Positions 19,503-30,830 of a DNA stretch of 46,110 bases are shown here, one piece after another. The stretch comes from Pseudomonadota bacterium (lineage in GTDB: Bacteria > Pseudomonadota > Gammaproteobacteria > Steroidobacterales > Steroidobacteraceae): positions 1 to 46,110 of the forward strand of contig JAJZVF010000003.1 of the NCBI GenBank assembly GCA_021845825.1. The letters are read 5' to 3'. Position numbers and translations under genes: made by a program. Each line of letters opens with the position of its first letter. Within the stretch, counting starts at the first letter, position 1. The notes beneath the pieces were generated by a model. It had not been told where the DNA came from. It worked only from the letters and a program-made list of their open reading frames with translations, and did not search any database.

Positions 19503-20612
19503 ATGCGTATCGGTGTTCCGCGCGAGATCAAGGTTCATGAATATCGGGTGGGGCTCGTCCCCGCGGGGGTGCGCGAGCTGACCTCCGCCGGCCACGAGGT
19601 GCTGATCGAGACCGGCGCAGGCGTCGGCATCGGCATCACGGACGTAGAGTACCGGGCGGCGGGCGCAAGCATTGCCGGCGGCGCGACCGAGGTCTTCGAG
19701 CGTGCCGATCTGGTGGTGAAGGTCAAGGAGCCCCAGCCGGCCGAGTGCGCCATGCTTCGTTCCGGCCAGGTGCTGTTTACCTACCTGCACCTGGCGCCGG
19801 ACCCGCATCAGGCGCGCGCACTCATGAAATCCGGCGTCACTGCCATCGCCTACGAGACCGTGACCCGCGACGGCACGCTGCCCCTGCTGACGCCGATGAG
19901 CGAAGTCGCCGGGCGCATGTCCGTGCAGGTCGGCGCCAACTGCCTGCTGAAGGCCGCCGGGGGGCGCGGAGTGCTGCTCGGCGGGGTGCCGGGCGTACCG
20001 CCGGCGAAGGTCGTGATCCTCGGCGGCGGTGTGGCCGGTACACATGCTGCGCAGATGGCCGTCGGCCTGCACGCAGATGTGACCGTGGTCGACCGCTCGA
20101 TCGAGCGGCTCCGCGAGCTGTCGGCCCAGTTCGGCTCCTCGCTCCGCACGGCCTATTCGACCACCGAGGCCATCGAGCGGCTGGTCCAGGAGGCCGATCT
20201 GGTGATCGGCGCGGTGCTGATCGCCGGCGCCGCGGCGCCGAAGCTGGTGACGCGGGCCATGCTCTCGACCATGCAGCCGGGATCGGTACTGGTTGACATC
20301 TCCATCGACCAGGGCGGCTGCTTTGAGACCAGCCGGCCGACCACCCACGCCGAGCCGACCTTTGTCGTCGACGGGGTGGTGCACTACTGCGTTGCCAACA
20401 TGCCAGGGGCCGTGGCGCGTACCTCGACGTTCGCGCTGACCAATGCGACGCTTCCGTATGTCCGGATGCTGGCCGATCATGGGTGGAAGGCGGCGCTTCA
20501 GCGGGATGCCGGCTTCGCCGCGGGACTCAACGTGCACGCCGGCGGCATCACTCATCCGGCCGTGGCCCAGGCGCTCGGCGTGCCGCTCGCCGCCTCGCCG
20601 CTCCCCCGGTAG
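19503..20612 (+). CDS. ald: Alanine dehydrogenase
   Basis: 369 aa; [77 protein letters not shown]. Confidence 0.96.
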   Translation: MRIGVPREIKVHEYRVGLVPAGVRELTSAGHEVLIETGAGVGIGITDVEYRAAGASIAGGATEVFERADLVVKVKEPQPAECAMLRSGQVLFTYLHLAPDPHQARALMKSGVTAIAYETVTRDGTLPLLTPMSEVAGRMSVQVGANCLLKAAGGRGVLLGGVPGVPPAKVVILGGGVAGTHAAQMAVGLHADVTVVDRSIERLRELSAQFGSSLRTAYSTTEAIERLVQEADLVIGAVLIAGAAAPKLVTRAMLSTMQPGSVLVDISIDQGGCFETSRPTTHAEPTFVVDGVVHYCVANMPGAVARTSTFALTNATLPYVRMLADHGWKAALQRDAGFAAGLNVHAGGITHPAVAQALGVPLAASPLPR

Positions 20613-20833
20613 CCGGCGTCCCGAGGGCACAGGAATGCGCGCGCAGCCGCACGAGGCTTGCGGCGCCGGGCGCAGGAGAAGTGCACCCTGCGATAGCGCC
20701 GGCCGGGTGACTGCGCGTGATGGCTGGCGCGGCCGCCGCCGCTTTCGTTAGGCTATGGGGGCCCTGCGCCGGCGACCCGGATCGCGCGCATCGAGTCGCT
20801 CCGTCGGGCGCCTGCACACCATGAGGAGACCCC

Positions 20834-21418
20834 ATGCGTTCGAGACAGCTCGTTCTGGCGCTCGCCCTGCTGCCGCTCTGCGGCAGCGCCCTCGCCAAGC
20901 CGGTCACCTATGTCTGCGATCCCGCGCATACCCATCCCAGCTTCGCGGCCGATCACCTCGGGGGCCTGTCGATCTGGCGTGGTATGTTTACGAGGACGCG
21001 ATGCACCATTGTCATGAACCGTCAGGCTCGCACGGGCACCGTGCATGTGACGGTGGATACCGCCTCGGATGACTTCGGCAACAAGCAGCTCGACAAGGAT
21101 GCACGAACGATCCCGACATTGCTCGATACGGCCAGGTACCCGACCGCTACGTACGTCGGGCGCTTGGCGGACTTCGTGCGGGGCTCGCCCACCCGGGTGA
21201 TCGGCAGGTTCACCCTGCACGGGGTGACCCGGCCGCTCACGCTCACCATCCGTCACTTCGAGTGCAAGGAAATCCCGATGTTCCATCAGTATCGCTGCGG
21301 CGCCGATGCCATCTCGGAGTTCAACCGGGCCAAGTACGGCATGACTTTCGGCAAGGCGATGGGCTTTCGGATGTGGGTGCGCCTGAAGATCCAGGTCGAA
21401 GCCGTGCGAGGCAAGTGA
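20834..21418 (+). CDS. YceI family periplasmic protein
   Basis: Signal peptide ending ALAKP, then DPAHTHPSFAADHLGGLSIWRGMF, FTLHGVTRPLTLTI. Confidence 0.9.
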   Translation: MRSRQLVLALALLPLCGSALAKPVTYVCDPAHTHPSFAADHLGGLSIWRGMFTRTRCTIVMNRQARTGTVHVTVDTASDDFGNKQLDKDARTIPTLLDTARYPTATYVGRLADFVRGSPTRVIGRFTLHGVTRPLTLTIRHFECKEIPMFHQYRCGADAISEFNRAKYGMTFGKAMGFRMWVRLKIQVEAVRGK

Positions 21419-21451
21419 ACCTGAGAGTCTAATCACATAGCTTGAAAATCT

Positions 21452-21477
21452 GGCCGCCGGCAGCGCTGCCGGCGGCC
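21452..21477. repeat. 26-bp perfect palindrome in the yceI-cysQ intergenic region
   Basis: ggccgccggcagcgctgccggcggcc equals its own reverse complement. Confidence 0.9.
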
Positions 21478-21514
21478 TCGCGGGCGGCGTATTGTGTAGA
21501 CTGCGTACACCGTC

Positions 21515-22342
<828 letters not shown>

Positions 22343-22348
22343 TCGCTT

Positions 22349-23275
22349 ATGAGCACGAGCACAGTGTTGCGCGCGCGGCTCTCGCCGCACCTGCGGCGCC
22401 TCGAGGCCGAGTCGATCGGGATCCTGCGCGAAGTGGCCGCCGAGTTCCACAACCCCGTGATGCTGTATTCGATCGGCAAGGACTCCGGCGTCATGCTGCA
22501 CCTGGCGTTGAAGGCGTTCTATCCCTCCAAGCCGCCGTTTCCGCTGCTGCATATCGACACGGGCTGGAAGTTCCGCGACATGATCCGCCATCGCGATCAG
22601 ATCGTGAAGCATTACGGGGTGAGACTCCTCGTGCACACCAACCCGGAGGGGCTCGCGCGCGGCATCAATCCGCTCAGCAGCGGCTCCCGGCTCCATACCC
22701 AGGTGATGAAGACCGAGGCGCTGAAGCAGGCGCTCGACAAATGGGGCTTCGATGCCGCCTTCGGGGGTGCGCGGCGCGACGAGGAGAAGAGCCGGGCGAA
22801 GGAGCGCATCTTCTCGTTCCGCGGGACCGGGCACGTCTGGGACCCGCGCAACCAGCGCCCGGAGCTCTGGAGCCTCTACAACACCAAGATCAGTCAAGGC
22901 GAGACGATCCGGGTGTTTCCGCTCTCGAACTGGACGGAGCTCGACATCTGGCAATACACGCGCGCCGAGGATATCCCCGTGGTGCCGTTGTATTTCGCCG
23001 CTCCGCGGCCGGTGCTCGAGCGCGACGGGCAGCTCATCATGCGCGACGACGAGCGCATGCCCTTGCAGCCCGGTGAGATCGAGCGCATACGCATGGTGCG
23101 GTTCCGCTCACTCGGCTGCTACCCGCTGTCGGCCGCGATCGACAGCACCGCCGCCACGCTCGATGACATCATTGCCGAGATGCTGGTGATGCGCACCTCG
23201 GAGCGCTCTGGGCGCCTCATCGACACCGACGAGGCCGCTTCCATGGAGAAGAAGAAACGTGACGGGTATTTCTGA
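22349..23275 (+). CDS. cysD: Sulfate adenylyltransferase subunit 2
   Basis: 308 aa; [63 protein letters not shown]. Confidence 0.97.
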   Translation: MSTSTVLRARLSPHLRRLEAESIGILREVAAEFHNPVMLYSIGKDSGVMLHLALKAFYPSKPPFPLLHIDTGWKFRDMIRHRDQIVKHYGVRLLVHTNPEGLARGINPLSSGSRLHTQVMKTEALKQALDKWGFDAAFGGARRDEEKSRAKERIFSFRGTGHVWDPRNQRPELWSLYNTKISQGETIRVFPLSNWTELDIWQYTRAEDIPVVPLYFAAPRPVLERDGQLIMRDDERMPLQPGEIERIRMVRFRSLGCYPLSAAIDSTAATLDDIIAEMLVMRTSERSGRLIDTDEAASMEKKKRDGYF

Positions 23276-23287
23276 GGAGGCCCTGCC

Positions 23288-25183
23288 ATGACTTCGGGCG
23301 CGCACCCGCAAGTGACGGTGGCGACGGGCGGTGCAGGCGGGCCGGAGAAAGAACTGCTGCGCTTTCTCACCTGCGGGTCGGTGGACGACGGCAAGTCGAC
23401 GCTCATCGGCCGGCTGCTCTATGACACTCGCCTCATCCCGGAGGATCAGCTGGACGCGCTCGCGCGCGACAGCCGCAAGCACGGCACCACAGGCGAGGAG
23501 CTCGATCTTGCGCTGCTCGTCGATGGCCTGCAGGCCGAGCGCGAGCAGGGCATCACCATCGACGTGGCCTACCGGTTCTTCTCGACGCCGCGGCGCGCCT
23601 TCATCGTGGCGGACACCCCGGGGCACGAGCAGTACACGCGCAACATGGCCACGGGGGCCTCCAACTCGCAGGCCGCCGTGATTCTGATCGATGCGCGCAA
23701 AGGCGTGCTCACGCAGACGCGCCGGCACAGCTATATCTGCTCGCTGCTCGGCATCAAGCACGTGGTGCTCGCGGTCAACAAGATCGACCTCGTCGATTAC
23801 TCCGGCGAGCGCTTTCACCACATCGTGGGCGATTACCTCGGGTTCGCCCGGGCGCTCGAGTTCAGCTCCATCACGCCCATTGCGCTCTCGGCGCGCTACG
23901 GCGACAACGTCATCCACCGCTCCGAGCGCATGCGCTGGTACGAGGGGCCGACGCTGATCGAGCACCTGGAGGCCCTCGATGTGACGGAAGGGCTCGATGA
24001 GAAGCCGTTCCGCTTCCCGGTGCAGTGGGTGAACCGTCCCAACCTCGACTTCCGCGGCTTCTCCGGCACGGTGGTCTCGGGTGTGGTGCGAGCGGGCGAT
24101 CGCGTGGTGGTGGCGGAGTCGGGCCGGGAGAGCACCGTCGCGCGCATCGTCACGGCGGACGGGGATCTCACCGAGGCGCGCCCGGGCGATGCGGTCACGC
24201 TCACTCTCACCGATGAGGTGGACGTCGCCCGAGGCGATGTCCTCGCCCACGCGCACGATCGGCCCGAGGTGGTCGATCAGTTCGCCGCGCAGGTGCTGTG
24301 GATGATCGAGGAGCCGATGCTGCCCGGGCGCTCCTATCTCATGCGCATCGGCAGCCGCTTCGTGCCGGCTCGCATCACCAGCCTCAAGCACAAGACCGAC
24401 GTCAACACGCTCGAGCACATGGCTGCCAAGACGCTCGCGCTCAACGAGATCGGCTTCTGCAATCTCGGCACGGCGAGCCCCGTAGCCTTCGATCCGTACG
24501 GCGAGAACCGCGGGACCGGCGCCTTCGTGCTCATCGATCGATTCACCCACCAGACCGCCGCCGCCGGCATGATCAGCTTCGGACTGCGCCGCGCGACCAA
24601 CATCCACCGTCAGGCGCTGCTCATCGACAAGTCCGCGCGCACGCGCCTGCACGGCCACCGGCCGGCGATTCTGTGGTTCACGGGCCTCTCGGGCTCGGGC
24701 AAGAGCACCATCGCCAACATCCTGGAGCGCGAGCTGCATGCCCTCGGGGCGCACACCTACATGCTGGACGGCGACAATGTGCGGCACGGGCTGAACCGCG
24801 ATCTCGGTTTTACCGACGCAGACCGGGTAGAGAACATCCGCCGCGTGGGCGAGGTCGCCAGGCTTTTCGTCGATGCCGGGGCGATCGTGCTGTGCTCGTT
24901 CATCTCGCCGTTTCGCGCCGAGCGGCGCATGGTGCGCGAGCTGGTGGAGGACGGGGAGTTCATCGAGATCTTCGTCGACACCCCGCTCGAGGAGTGCAAG
25001 CGGCGCGACCCGAAGGGCCTGTATGCCCGGGCTCTCGCCGGCAAGATCAAGCACTTCACCGGCATCGATTCGCCGTACGAGGTTCCGGAGGGCGCGGAGA
25101 TCGTGCTCGAGACGGGCTTGGCCCCGGAGCAGGCCGCGCGTCGTGTGCTCGATGCGCTGCGCGAGCGGCGCGTCATCGGCTGA
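23288..25183 (+). CDS. cysNC: Bifunctional sulfate adenylyltransferase subunit 1 / adenylylsulfate kinase
   Basis: 631 aa; CysN GTPase motifs [41 protein letters not shown], fused to APS kinase [18 protein letters not shown]...[17 protein letters not shown]. Confidence 0.97.
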   Translation: MTSGAHPQVTVATGGAGGPEKELLRFLTCGSVDDGKSTLIGRLLYDTRLIPEDQLDALARDSRKHGTTGEELDLALLVDGLQAEREQGITIDVAYRFFSTPRRAFIVADTPGHEQYTRNMATGASNSQAAVILIDARKGVLTQTRRHSYICSLLGIKHVVLAVNKIDLVDYSGERFHHIVGDYLGFARALEFSSITPIALSARYGDNVIHRSERMRWYEGPTLIEHLEALDVTEGLDEKPFRFPVQWVNRPNLDFRGFSGTVVSGVVRAGDRVVVAESGRESTVARIVTADGDLTEARPGDAVTLTLTDEVDVARGDVLAHAHDRPEVVDQFAAQVLWMIEEPMLPGRSYLMRIGSRFVPARITSLKHKTDVNTLEHMAAKTLALNEIGFCNLGTASPVAFDPYGENRGTGAFVLIDRFTHQTAAAGMISFGLRRATNIHRQALLIDKSARTRLHGHRPAILWFTGLSGSGKSTIANILERELHALGAHTYMLDGDNVRHGLNRDLGFTDADRVENIRRVGEVARLFVDAGAIVLCSFISPFRAERRMVRELVEDGEFIEIFVDTPLEECKRRDPKGLYARALAGKIKHFTGIDSPYEVPEGAEIVLETGLAPEQAARRVLDALRERRVIG

Positions 25184-25335
25184 GGATCGCAACGGTCGCA
25201 CGGGGTGTCTGAGCCCGAGCGGACCGAGGCACGCGCGGCGCTGGGGAGCCCGCCGGGAACGGTGCACACGAAGACGGCAGTGGTGCGCGCGGTCGGATAC
25301 GATACCATCGGCCAATCGTCCCATCGGAAAGCACC

Positions 25336-27402
25336 ATGGCTGCAAAGTACCGCCTCGAAGCCGACGTGGCCGTGCTGGAGATCGACAATCCGCCGGTCAA
25401 CGCGCTCAGTCTCCCGGTTCGGGCGCAGCTGGTGGCGGGGATCCGCAGGGCCGCTGCCGACGGGGCGGTCAAGGGCATCGTCATCTGCGCCCGCGGGAGC
25501 TTTTCCGCCGGCGCCGACATCAAAGAGATCGCCAACGGGCTCACGTTCGCGCCGCCGATCCTGCTTGATGTGCAGGCCGAGATCGAATCGGCCGGCAAGC
25601 CCATCGTCGCGGCCATCGACGGCAGCGCGCTCGGCGGTGGGCTCGAGTTGGCCCTGACCTGCCACGCGCGCGTAGCCTCGCCCGGGGCGAAGATGGGGCT
25701 GCCGGAGGTGAAGCTCGGATTGATCCCGGGGGCCGGCGGTACGCAACGCTTCACTCGTCTTACCGGTCCCGAGGCGGCGCTGGAGGCGATCACCACCGGG
25801 GCGCACCTGCCGGCGGCCCGCGCGCTCGCCCTGGGATTGATCGATGCGGTCGCCGCCGATCCGCTCGCCGCAGCGCTCGCATTGGCCCGATCGCTCGCGA
25901 GTGCGGGCGCGCCGCTGTCCCTTGCGAGTGAGCGCGCGGACAAGATCGCGGCCGCGGATCGGCGGCTGATTTCCGCCTGGAGGGAGAAGATCGCGAAGGA
26001 GTACCGCGGGCAGCTCGCGCCGCTTCGTGTCTGCGATGCCATCGAGGCGGCCTTGACCCGGGAGCGTGCAGAGGCGTTCAAGCTCGAGCGCGAGTACTAT
26101 CTCGAATGTCGGGAAAGCCCGCAGCGCAAAGCCCTGATGCACGTCTTTCAGGCGGAGCGGGCGGCGGGCAAGATTCCCGGCGTGGGACCTGAGGTCAAGC
26201 CGCAGCCGATCCGGCGCGCGGCGGTGATCGGAGCCGGCACGATGGGCGGCGGTATCGCCATGTGCTTCGCCACCGCCGGCATCCCCGTGACCTTGTTGGA
26301 CGTATCGGGCGAGGCGCTCGAGCGCGGCCTCGCCGGGATCCGCGCGCGCTATGCGAGCTCCGTGGCGCGCGGCCGCCTCACTCGAGAGAAGGTGGAGTCG
26401 GCGTTGTCGCTCATCGATACGGCCACCGACTACGAGGCATTGGCGAATGTCGACATCGCCATCGAGGCGGTGTTCGAGGATGCCACGCTCAAGCGCGAGA
26501 TCTTCGGAAAGCTCGACCGCCATGCGCCTGCTCATGCCGTACTCGCCACCAACACCTCCTCGCTCGACATCGATATGATCGCCGCGGCGACTGCGCGTCC
26601 GCAGCAGGTGCTCGGAACGCACTTCTTCAGTCCCGCCCATGTCATGAAGCTCATGGAGAACGTCCGCGGCGCACACACCTCCCCGCACACTCTCGCCACG
26701 GTGATGGCGCTCGCGCGCACGCTCGGCAAGATCCCGGTGCTCGCCGGCAACTGCGACGGGTTCATCGGCAACCGCATGCTGCAGTACTACGGCGCAGAGG
26801 CCGAGCGGCTGCTCGAGGAGGGCGCCACTCCCGAGCAGGTCGACCGGGTGATCGAGGCGTTCGGCTTCGCGATGGGTCCGCTCGCGATGCGCGACCTCGC
26901 CGGCAATGATGTCGGCTGGGCGATCCGGCGCAATCGCACGCTTCCGCCGGATGAGCGCTGGTCACCCATCCTGCAGAGGATGGCCGAGGAGGGCCGGCTC
27001 GGCCAGAAGAGCGGTCGTGGCTTCTACCGGTACGAAGGCCGCACACGCCGCACCGATCCGCAGGCGCTCGCCCTCATCGAGCGGGTCTCGCGCGAGCTTG
27101 GGATCGAGCGCCGGCAGATCTCCGACGAGGAGATCCTCAGGCGGCTGCTGCACCCGCTGGTCAATGAGGGGGCGAAGATCCTGGAGGAAAGGATCGCTCT
27201 GCGCGCCGGTGACATCGACATCGTATATATCTACGGCTACGGCTTTCCCGCCTACAAGGGCGGACCGATGTTCTGGGCGCAGCAGGCGGGCCTCGGGGAG
27301 GTCGTAAAGACCATGGAGGAGCTGGCGCCGAGCCACGGACACCGTTGGCTGCCGGCGAAGGGCCTGATGCAGGCGGCAGAGAAGGGGGAGTGGACGGCAT
27401 AA
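25336..27402 (+). CDS. Enoyl-CoA hydratase / 3-hydroxyacyl-CoA dehydrogenase fusion (FadJ/FadB-like domain order ECH then HAD)
   Basis: 688 aa; N-terminal crotonase ([47 protein letters not shown]) then HAD ([56 protein letters not shown]). Confidence 0.95.
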   Translation: MAAKYRLEADVAVLEIDNPPVNALSLPVRAQLVAGIRRAAADGAVKGIVICARGSFSAGADIKEIANGLTFAPPILLDVQAEIESAGKPIVAAIDGSALGGGLELALTCHARVASPGAKMGLPEVKLGLIPGAGGTQRFTRLTGPEAALEAITTGAHLPAARALALGLIDAVAADPLAAALALARSLASAGAPLSLASERADKIAAADRRLISAWREKIAKEYRGQLAPLRVCDAIEAALTRERAEAFKLEREYYLECRESPQRKALMHVFQAERAAGKIPGVGPEVKPQPIRRAAVIGAGTMGGGIAMCFATAGIPVTLLDVSGEALERGLAGIRARYASSVARGRLTREKVESALSLIDTATDYEALANVDIAIEAVFEDATLKREIFGKLDRHAPAHAVLATNTSSLDIDMIAAATARPQQVLGTHFFSPAHVMKLMENVRGAHTSPHTLATVMALARTLGKIPVLAGNCDGFIGNRMLQYYGAEAERLLEEGATPEQVDRVIEAFGFAMGPLAMRDLAGNDVGWAIRRNRTLPPDERWSPILQRMAEEGRLGQKSGRGFYRYEGRTRRTDPQALALIERVSRELGIERRQISDEEILRRLLHPLVNEGAKILEERIALRAGDIDIVYIYGYGFPAYKGGPMFWAQQAGLGEVVKTMEELAPSHGHRWLPAKGLMQAAEKGEWTA

Positions 27403-27510
27403 GGCACAGGCCGAAGACGCAGCGACGCTGCCCGGCGCCGGTCGAGGTTCGGAGGGGGCCACTTGACTGGCGTGCAAAATGAACGTACGTTTCAAACGGA
27501 TGTTTTAGCA

Positions 27511-28263
27511 ATGGGTCAGTCGAAACCATCCAGCCGTGTCGGCCGGGCCGGGTCCTGCGAGCCGAAGTATTCCGAAACGGCCATCCGCATCCTCGATGCA
27601 GCCGAAGGACTGTTCGCGGAGCTCGGCATGGAGGCGACGTCCCTGCGGCTGATCACGCAGCAGGCGGGGGTCAACCTGGCGGCGGTGAACTATCACTTCC
27701 GCTCCAAGGACGCGCTGTTCGAGGCGGTGTTCCTGCGCCGCTTCGGCCCCTGGGCCACGGAGTGCATCGGAGAGCTCGACGCTCTGGAGAAGCGCGTGGC
27801 GGGGGGCAAGGAGCCGCTGGCAGTCGAGGCGGTGGTGATGAGTTACGTCCGCCCCGCGCTTGCGTTGTCGAAAGACCCGGCCTGCGGGGGTGCGATGTTC
27901 GTGCGGCTGTTCTCGCGCGTGCTGGTGGAGAACCACCGGCAGCTGCGCGAGACGCTGTCGCGGCAGTACGGCGAGCTCGTTACTCGCTATACGCAGGCGC
28001 TGGGACGGGCGTTGCCCGGCCTGTCGGAGGAGGAGGTCGAGTGGCGCATGCACCTCGGGTTCAGTGTGATGTTCCACGCCTTCGCCGGCAATGACATCCT
28101 CAAGGTGTTCGGTCCCTCGCTCGTCTCGGCGCGCCACCCGGACTTGATCGTCAAGCACATCGTGCCGTTCATGGTCGCCGGTTTGACATCGCCGCCGGGT
28201 GGGACGGGGGGCTGCGCGCGCGCAGGCCCGCAGGCGCGAGCGGGCGGCGCTCACCGCGGATGA
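27511..28263 (+). CDS. TetR/AcrR family transcriptional regulator
   Basis: YSETAIRILDAAEGLFAELGMEATSLRLITQQAGVNLAAVNYHFRSKDALFEAVFLRR is a TetR HTH; the track ORF opens at 27463, MGQSKPS at 27511 is the likely start. Confidence 0.92.
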   Translation: MGQSKPSSRVGRAGSCEPKYSETAIRILDAAEGLFAELGMEATSLRLITQQAGVNLAAVNYHFRSKDALFEAVFLRRFGPWATECIGELDALEKRVAGGKEPLAVEAVVMSYVRPALALSKDPACGGAMFVRLFSRVLVENHRQLRETLSRQYGELVTRYTQALGRALPGLSEEEVEWRMHLGFSVMFHAFAGNDILKVFGPSLVSARHPDLIVKHIVPFMVAGLTSPPGGTGGCARAGPQARAGGAHRG

Positions 28264-28331
28264 GTGCGATGCGACTTGCGCGCGTCTTGACGAGGGGATT
28301 GCCGGCGAGAGTTGTGTACTGAGGGGAAAAC

Positions 28332-30707
28332 ATGTCCGAGACGAAATTCATCGTACGCAAGGCGGCCGTGCTCGGCGCCGGGGTGATGGGCGCGCAGATC
28401 GCTGCGCACCTGGTCAATGCGCGGGTGCCGACGATGCTGTTCGACCTCGCGGCCGAAAGCGGTGAGAAGAACGGCATCGTGCGCAGGGCGGTCGAGGCGC
28501 TCAGGAAGCTTCAGCCCGCGCCGCTCGCCGGCCGCGAGACCGCCGGCTGCATCGAGCCGGCCAACTACGACGAGCACCTCGAGCGGCTTGCCGAATGCGA
28601 CCTCGTGATCGAGGCGATCGCCGAGCGCCTCGACTGGAAGAGCGAGCTGTACCGCAAGGTCGCGCCCCACCTCGGGCCGCGCACCGTCTTTGTGACCAAC
28701 ACCTCGGGCCTGTCCATAGAGAGGCTCGCCGAGGCCTGCCCGCAGGGGCTGCGCCCGAGGTTCTGCGGTGTGCACTTCTTCAACCCGCCGCGCTACATGC
28801 ACCTCGCGGAGATCATCCCCTGCACGGCCTCCAGCCCGTTGGTGCTCGACGATCTCGAGCGCTTCCTCGTCAGCACCCTCGGCAAGGGCGTCATCCGGGC
28901 CAAGGACACCCCGAACTTCATCGCGAACCGGGTCGGGGTGTTCTCCATGTTGGCGACGATCGCCAACGCCGAAAAGTACGGCCTCCGTTTCGACGTGGTC
29001 GATGATCTCACCGGAGCGCGCCTCGGGCGGGCCAAGTCGGCCACTTTCCGCACCGCCGATGTGGTCGGGCTCGACACGCTCGCGCACGTGATCAACACGA
29101 TGCGCGACACGCTGGCGCAAGATCCGTGGCACGACCTGTTTCACTGCCCGCCCTGGCTCACCCGGCTGATCGAGTCGGGCGCGCTCGGTGCCAAGACGAA
29201 GCGCGGTATCTACCTCAAGAAGGGCAGGGACCTGCAGGTGCTCGATCCCGCCGGCGGCGGCTATGTCGTCGCTGGGGCGAAGGCCGAGGAGAGCGTCACC
29301 CGCATCCTCGCGATCAACGACCCGGCGGAGAAGCTCAGGCGATTGCGCGAGAGCGATCACAGCCAGGGGCAGTTCCTGTGGGCCTGCTTTCGCGACACCT
29401 TCCATTACACCGCCTGCCACCTCGCGGACATCGCCCACTCGGCGCGGGACGTGGACCTGGCGATGCGCTGGGGTTTCGGCTGGAAGCTCGGACCTTTCGA
29501 GATCTGGCAGGCGGCCGGCTGGGCGCAGGTGGCCGGCTGGATCGAGGCGGACATCCGCGCCGGCAAGGCGCTCACCGAGGTGCCGCTGCCCGAGTGGGCG
29601 CGGGAGTCGCGGCGCAAAGGCGTGCACTTCCCCCAGGGATCGTACGATGCCGCCGGCAATGCCCTGGCGGGACGCTCCACGCTCGATGTGTATCGGCGGC
29701 AGTTGTGGCCCGCAACCGTGCTGGGCGAGGACAGGGGAACGCCAGGGGAGACCGTGTACGAGAATCCGGGCGTGCGGGCCTTCACGAGCGGCGACGGCAT
29801 CCTGGTCGCTTCCTTCAAGACCAAGGTGCATTCGATCAGCCCGGAGGTGCTCGAGGGCTTGAATCGGGCCATCGACCTCGCCGAGGCGCACTTCAAGGGG
29901 CTGGTGATCTGGCAGACCGAGGCGCCGTTCTCGGTCGGCGCGAACCTCGAGTCGCTGCGGCCGGCGCTCGCCGCGGGGGACTGGACGAGCATCGACGGGG
30001 TGATTGCGCTCTTTCAGACAACCTCTCAGCGCCTGCGCTACAGCCAGATCCCCACGGTGGCGGCGACCGAAGGCTATGTGTTCGGCGGCGGGTGCGAGTT
30101 CGCGCTGCACTGCGACCGGGTGGTGGCGGCACTCGAGTCCTACCTCGGCCTGGTGGAGGCGGGCGTCGGCCTCTTGCCCGCCGGCGGGGGCTGCAAGGAG
30201 TTTGCGCTGCGGGCGGCGCAGCAGAGCAAGGGCGACCTGCTGGCCTCGCTCCAGGACTACTACCTGATGATCGCCACCGCCAAGGTCGCCACGAGCGCCA
30301 TCGAAGCGCGCGAGCTCGGCTTTCTCGGGGCGGGCGATGTGGTGCTGCTCAACCCCTACGAGCTGCTCTACGTGGCAAAACAGCAGGCGCTGGCGCTCGC
30401 CGAGGCCGGCTATCGTCCGCCGCTGCCGGGCAGGCGCTTCCCGGTCGGCGGCCGCACCGCGGCGGCCTCGATCAAGGGTCAACTCGTCAACATGCTCGAG
30501 GGGCACTTCATCAGCGAATATGACTTCGAGATCGGCGCGCGGATCGCCGAGGTTCTCACCGGAGGCGATGTCGAGCCGGGCACCGAAGTCGATGAGCAAT
30601 GGATTCTCGAGCTCGAGCGGCGGCACTTCCTCAGGCTGCTGAAAAACCCCAAGACCCAGGAGCGCATCGCCCACACCCTCGCCACCGGCAAGCCGCTGCG
30701 CAATTGA
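28332..30707 (+). CDS. 3-hydroxyacyl-CoA dehydrogenase / enoyl-CoA hydratase fusion with reversed domain order (FadN-like)
   Basis: 791 aa; N-terminal HAD (RKAAVLGAGVMGAQIAAHLVNARVPTMLFDL, GVHFFNPPRYMHLAEIIP) and C-terminal crotonase-like region (PTVAATEGYVFGGGCEFALHCDRVVAALESYLGLVEAGVGLLPAGGGCKE). Confidence 0.93.
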   Translation: MSETKFIVRKAAVLGAGVMGAQIAAHLVNARVPTMLFDLAAESGEKNGIVRRAVEALRKLQPAPLAGRETAGCIEPANYDEHLERLAECDLVIEAIAERLDWKSELYRKVAPHLGPRTVFVTNTSGLSIERLAEACPQGLRPRFCGVHFFNPPRYMHLAEIIPCTASSPLVLDDLERFLVSTLGKGVIRAKDTPNFIANRVGVFSMLATIANAEKYGLRFDVVDDLTGARLGRAKSATFRTADVVGLDTLAHVINTMRDTLAQDPWHDLFHCPPWLTRLIESGALGAKTKRGIYLKKGRDLQVLDPAGGGYVVAGAKAEESVTRILAINDPAEKLRRLRESDHSQGQFLWACFRDTFHYTACHLADIAHSARDVDLAMRWGFGWKLGPFEIWQAAGWAQVAGWIEADIRAGKALTEVPLPEWARESRRKGVHFPQGSYDAAGNALAGRSTLDVYRRQLWPATVLGEDRGTPGETVYENPGVRAFTSGDGILVASFKTKVHSISPEVLEGLNRAIDLAEAHFKGLVIWQTEAPFSVGANLESLRPALAAGDWTSIDGVIALFQTTSQRLRYSQIPTVAATEGYVFGGGCEFALHCDRVVAALESYLGLVEAGVGLLPAGGGCKEFALRAAQQSKGDLLASLQDYYLMIATAKVATSAIEARELGFLGAGDVVLLNPYELLYVAKQQALALAEAGYRPPLPGRRFPVGGRTAAASIKGQLVNMLEGHFISEYDFEIGARIAEVLTGGDVEPGTEVDEQWILELERRHFLRLLKNPKTQERIAHTLATGKPLRN

Positions 30708-30830
30708 CATGCAGCGCCGGATCCCGTCATGCCTGTCCGCCGGAGTGCGGCGGCGAGCAAGAAACGCGGATTTTTCCCGCCGCTCGCCGGCTGCGCCGGC
30801 CGGCACAGCCAGTGCCTGGAGAAGCTGACC

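Noticed and set aside
19359-20630. Upstream extension of the Lrp ORF to 577 aa
   Set aside because: The extension is antisense to ald and includes the intergenic operator; the Lrp HTH begins at MELDRYDHAIV.
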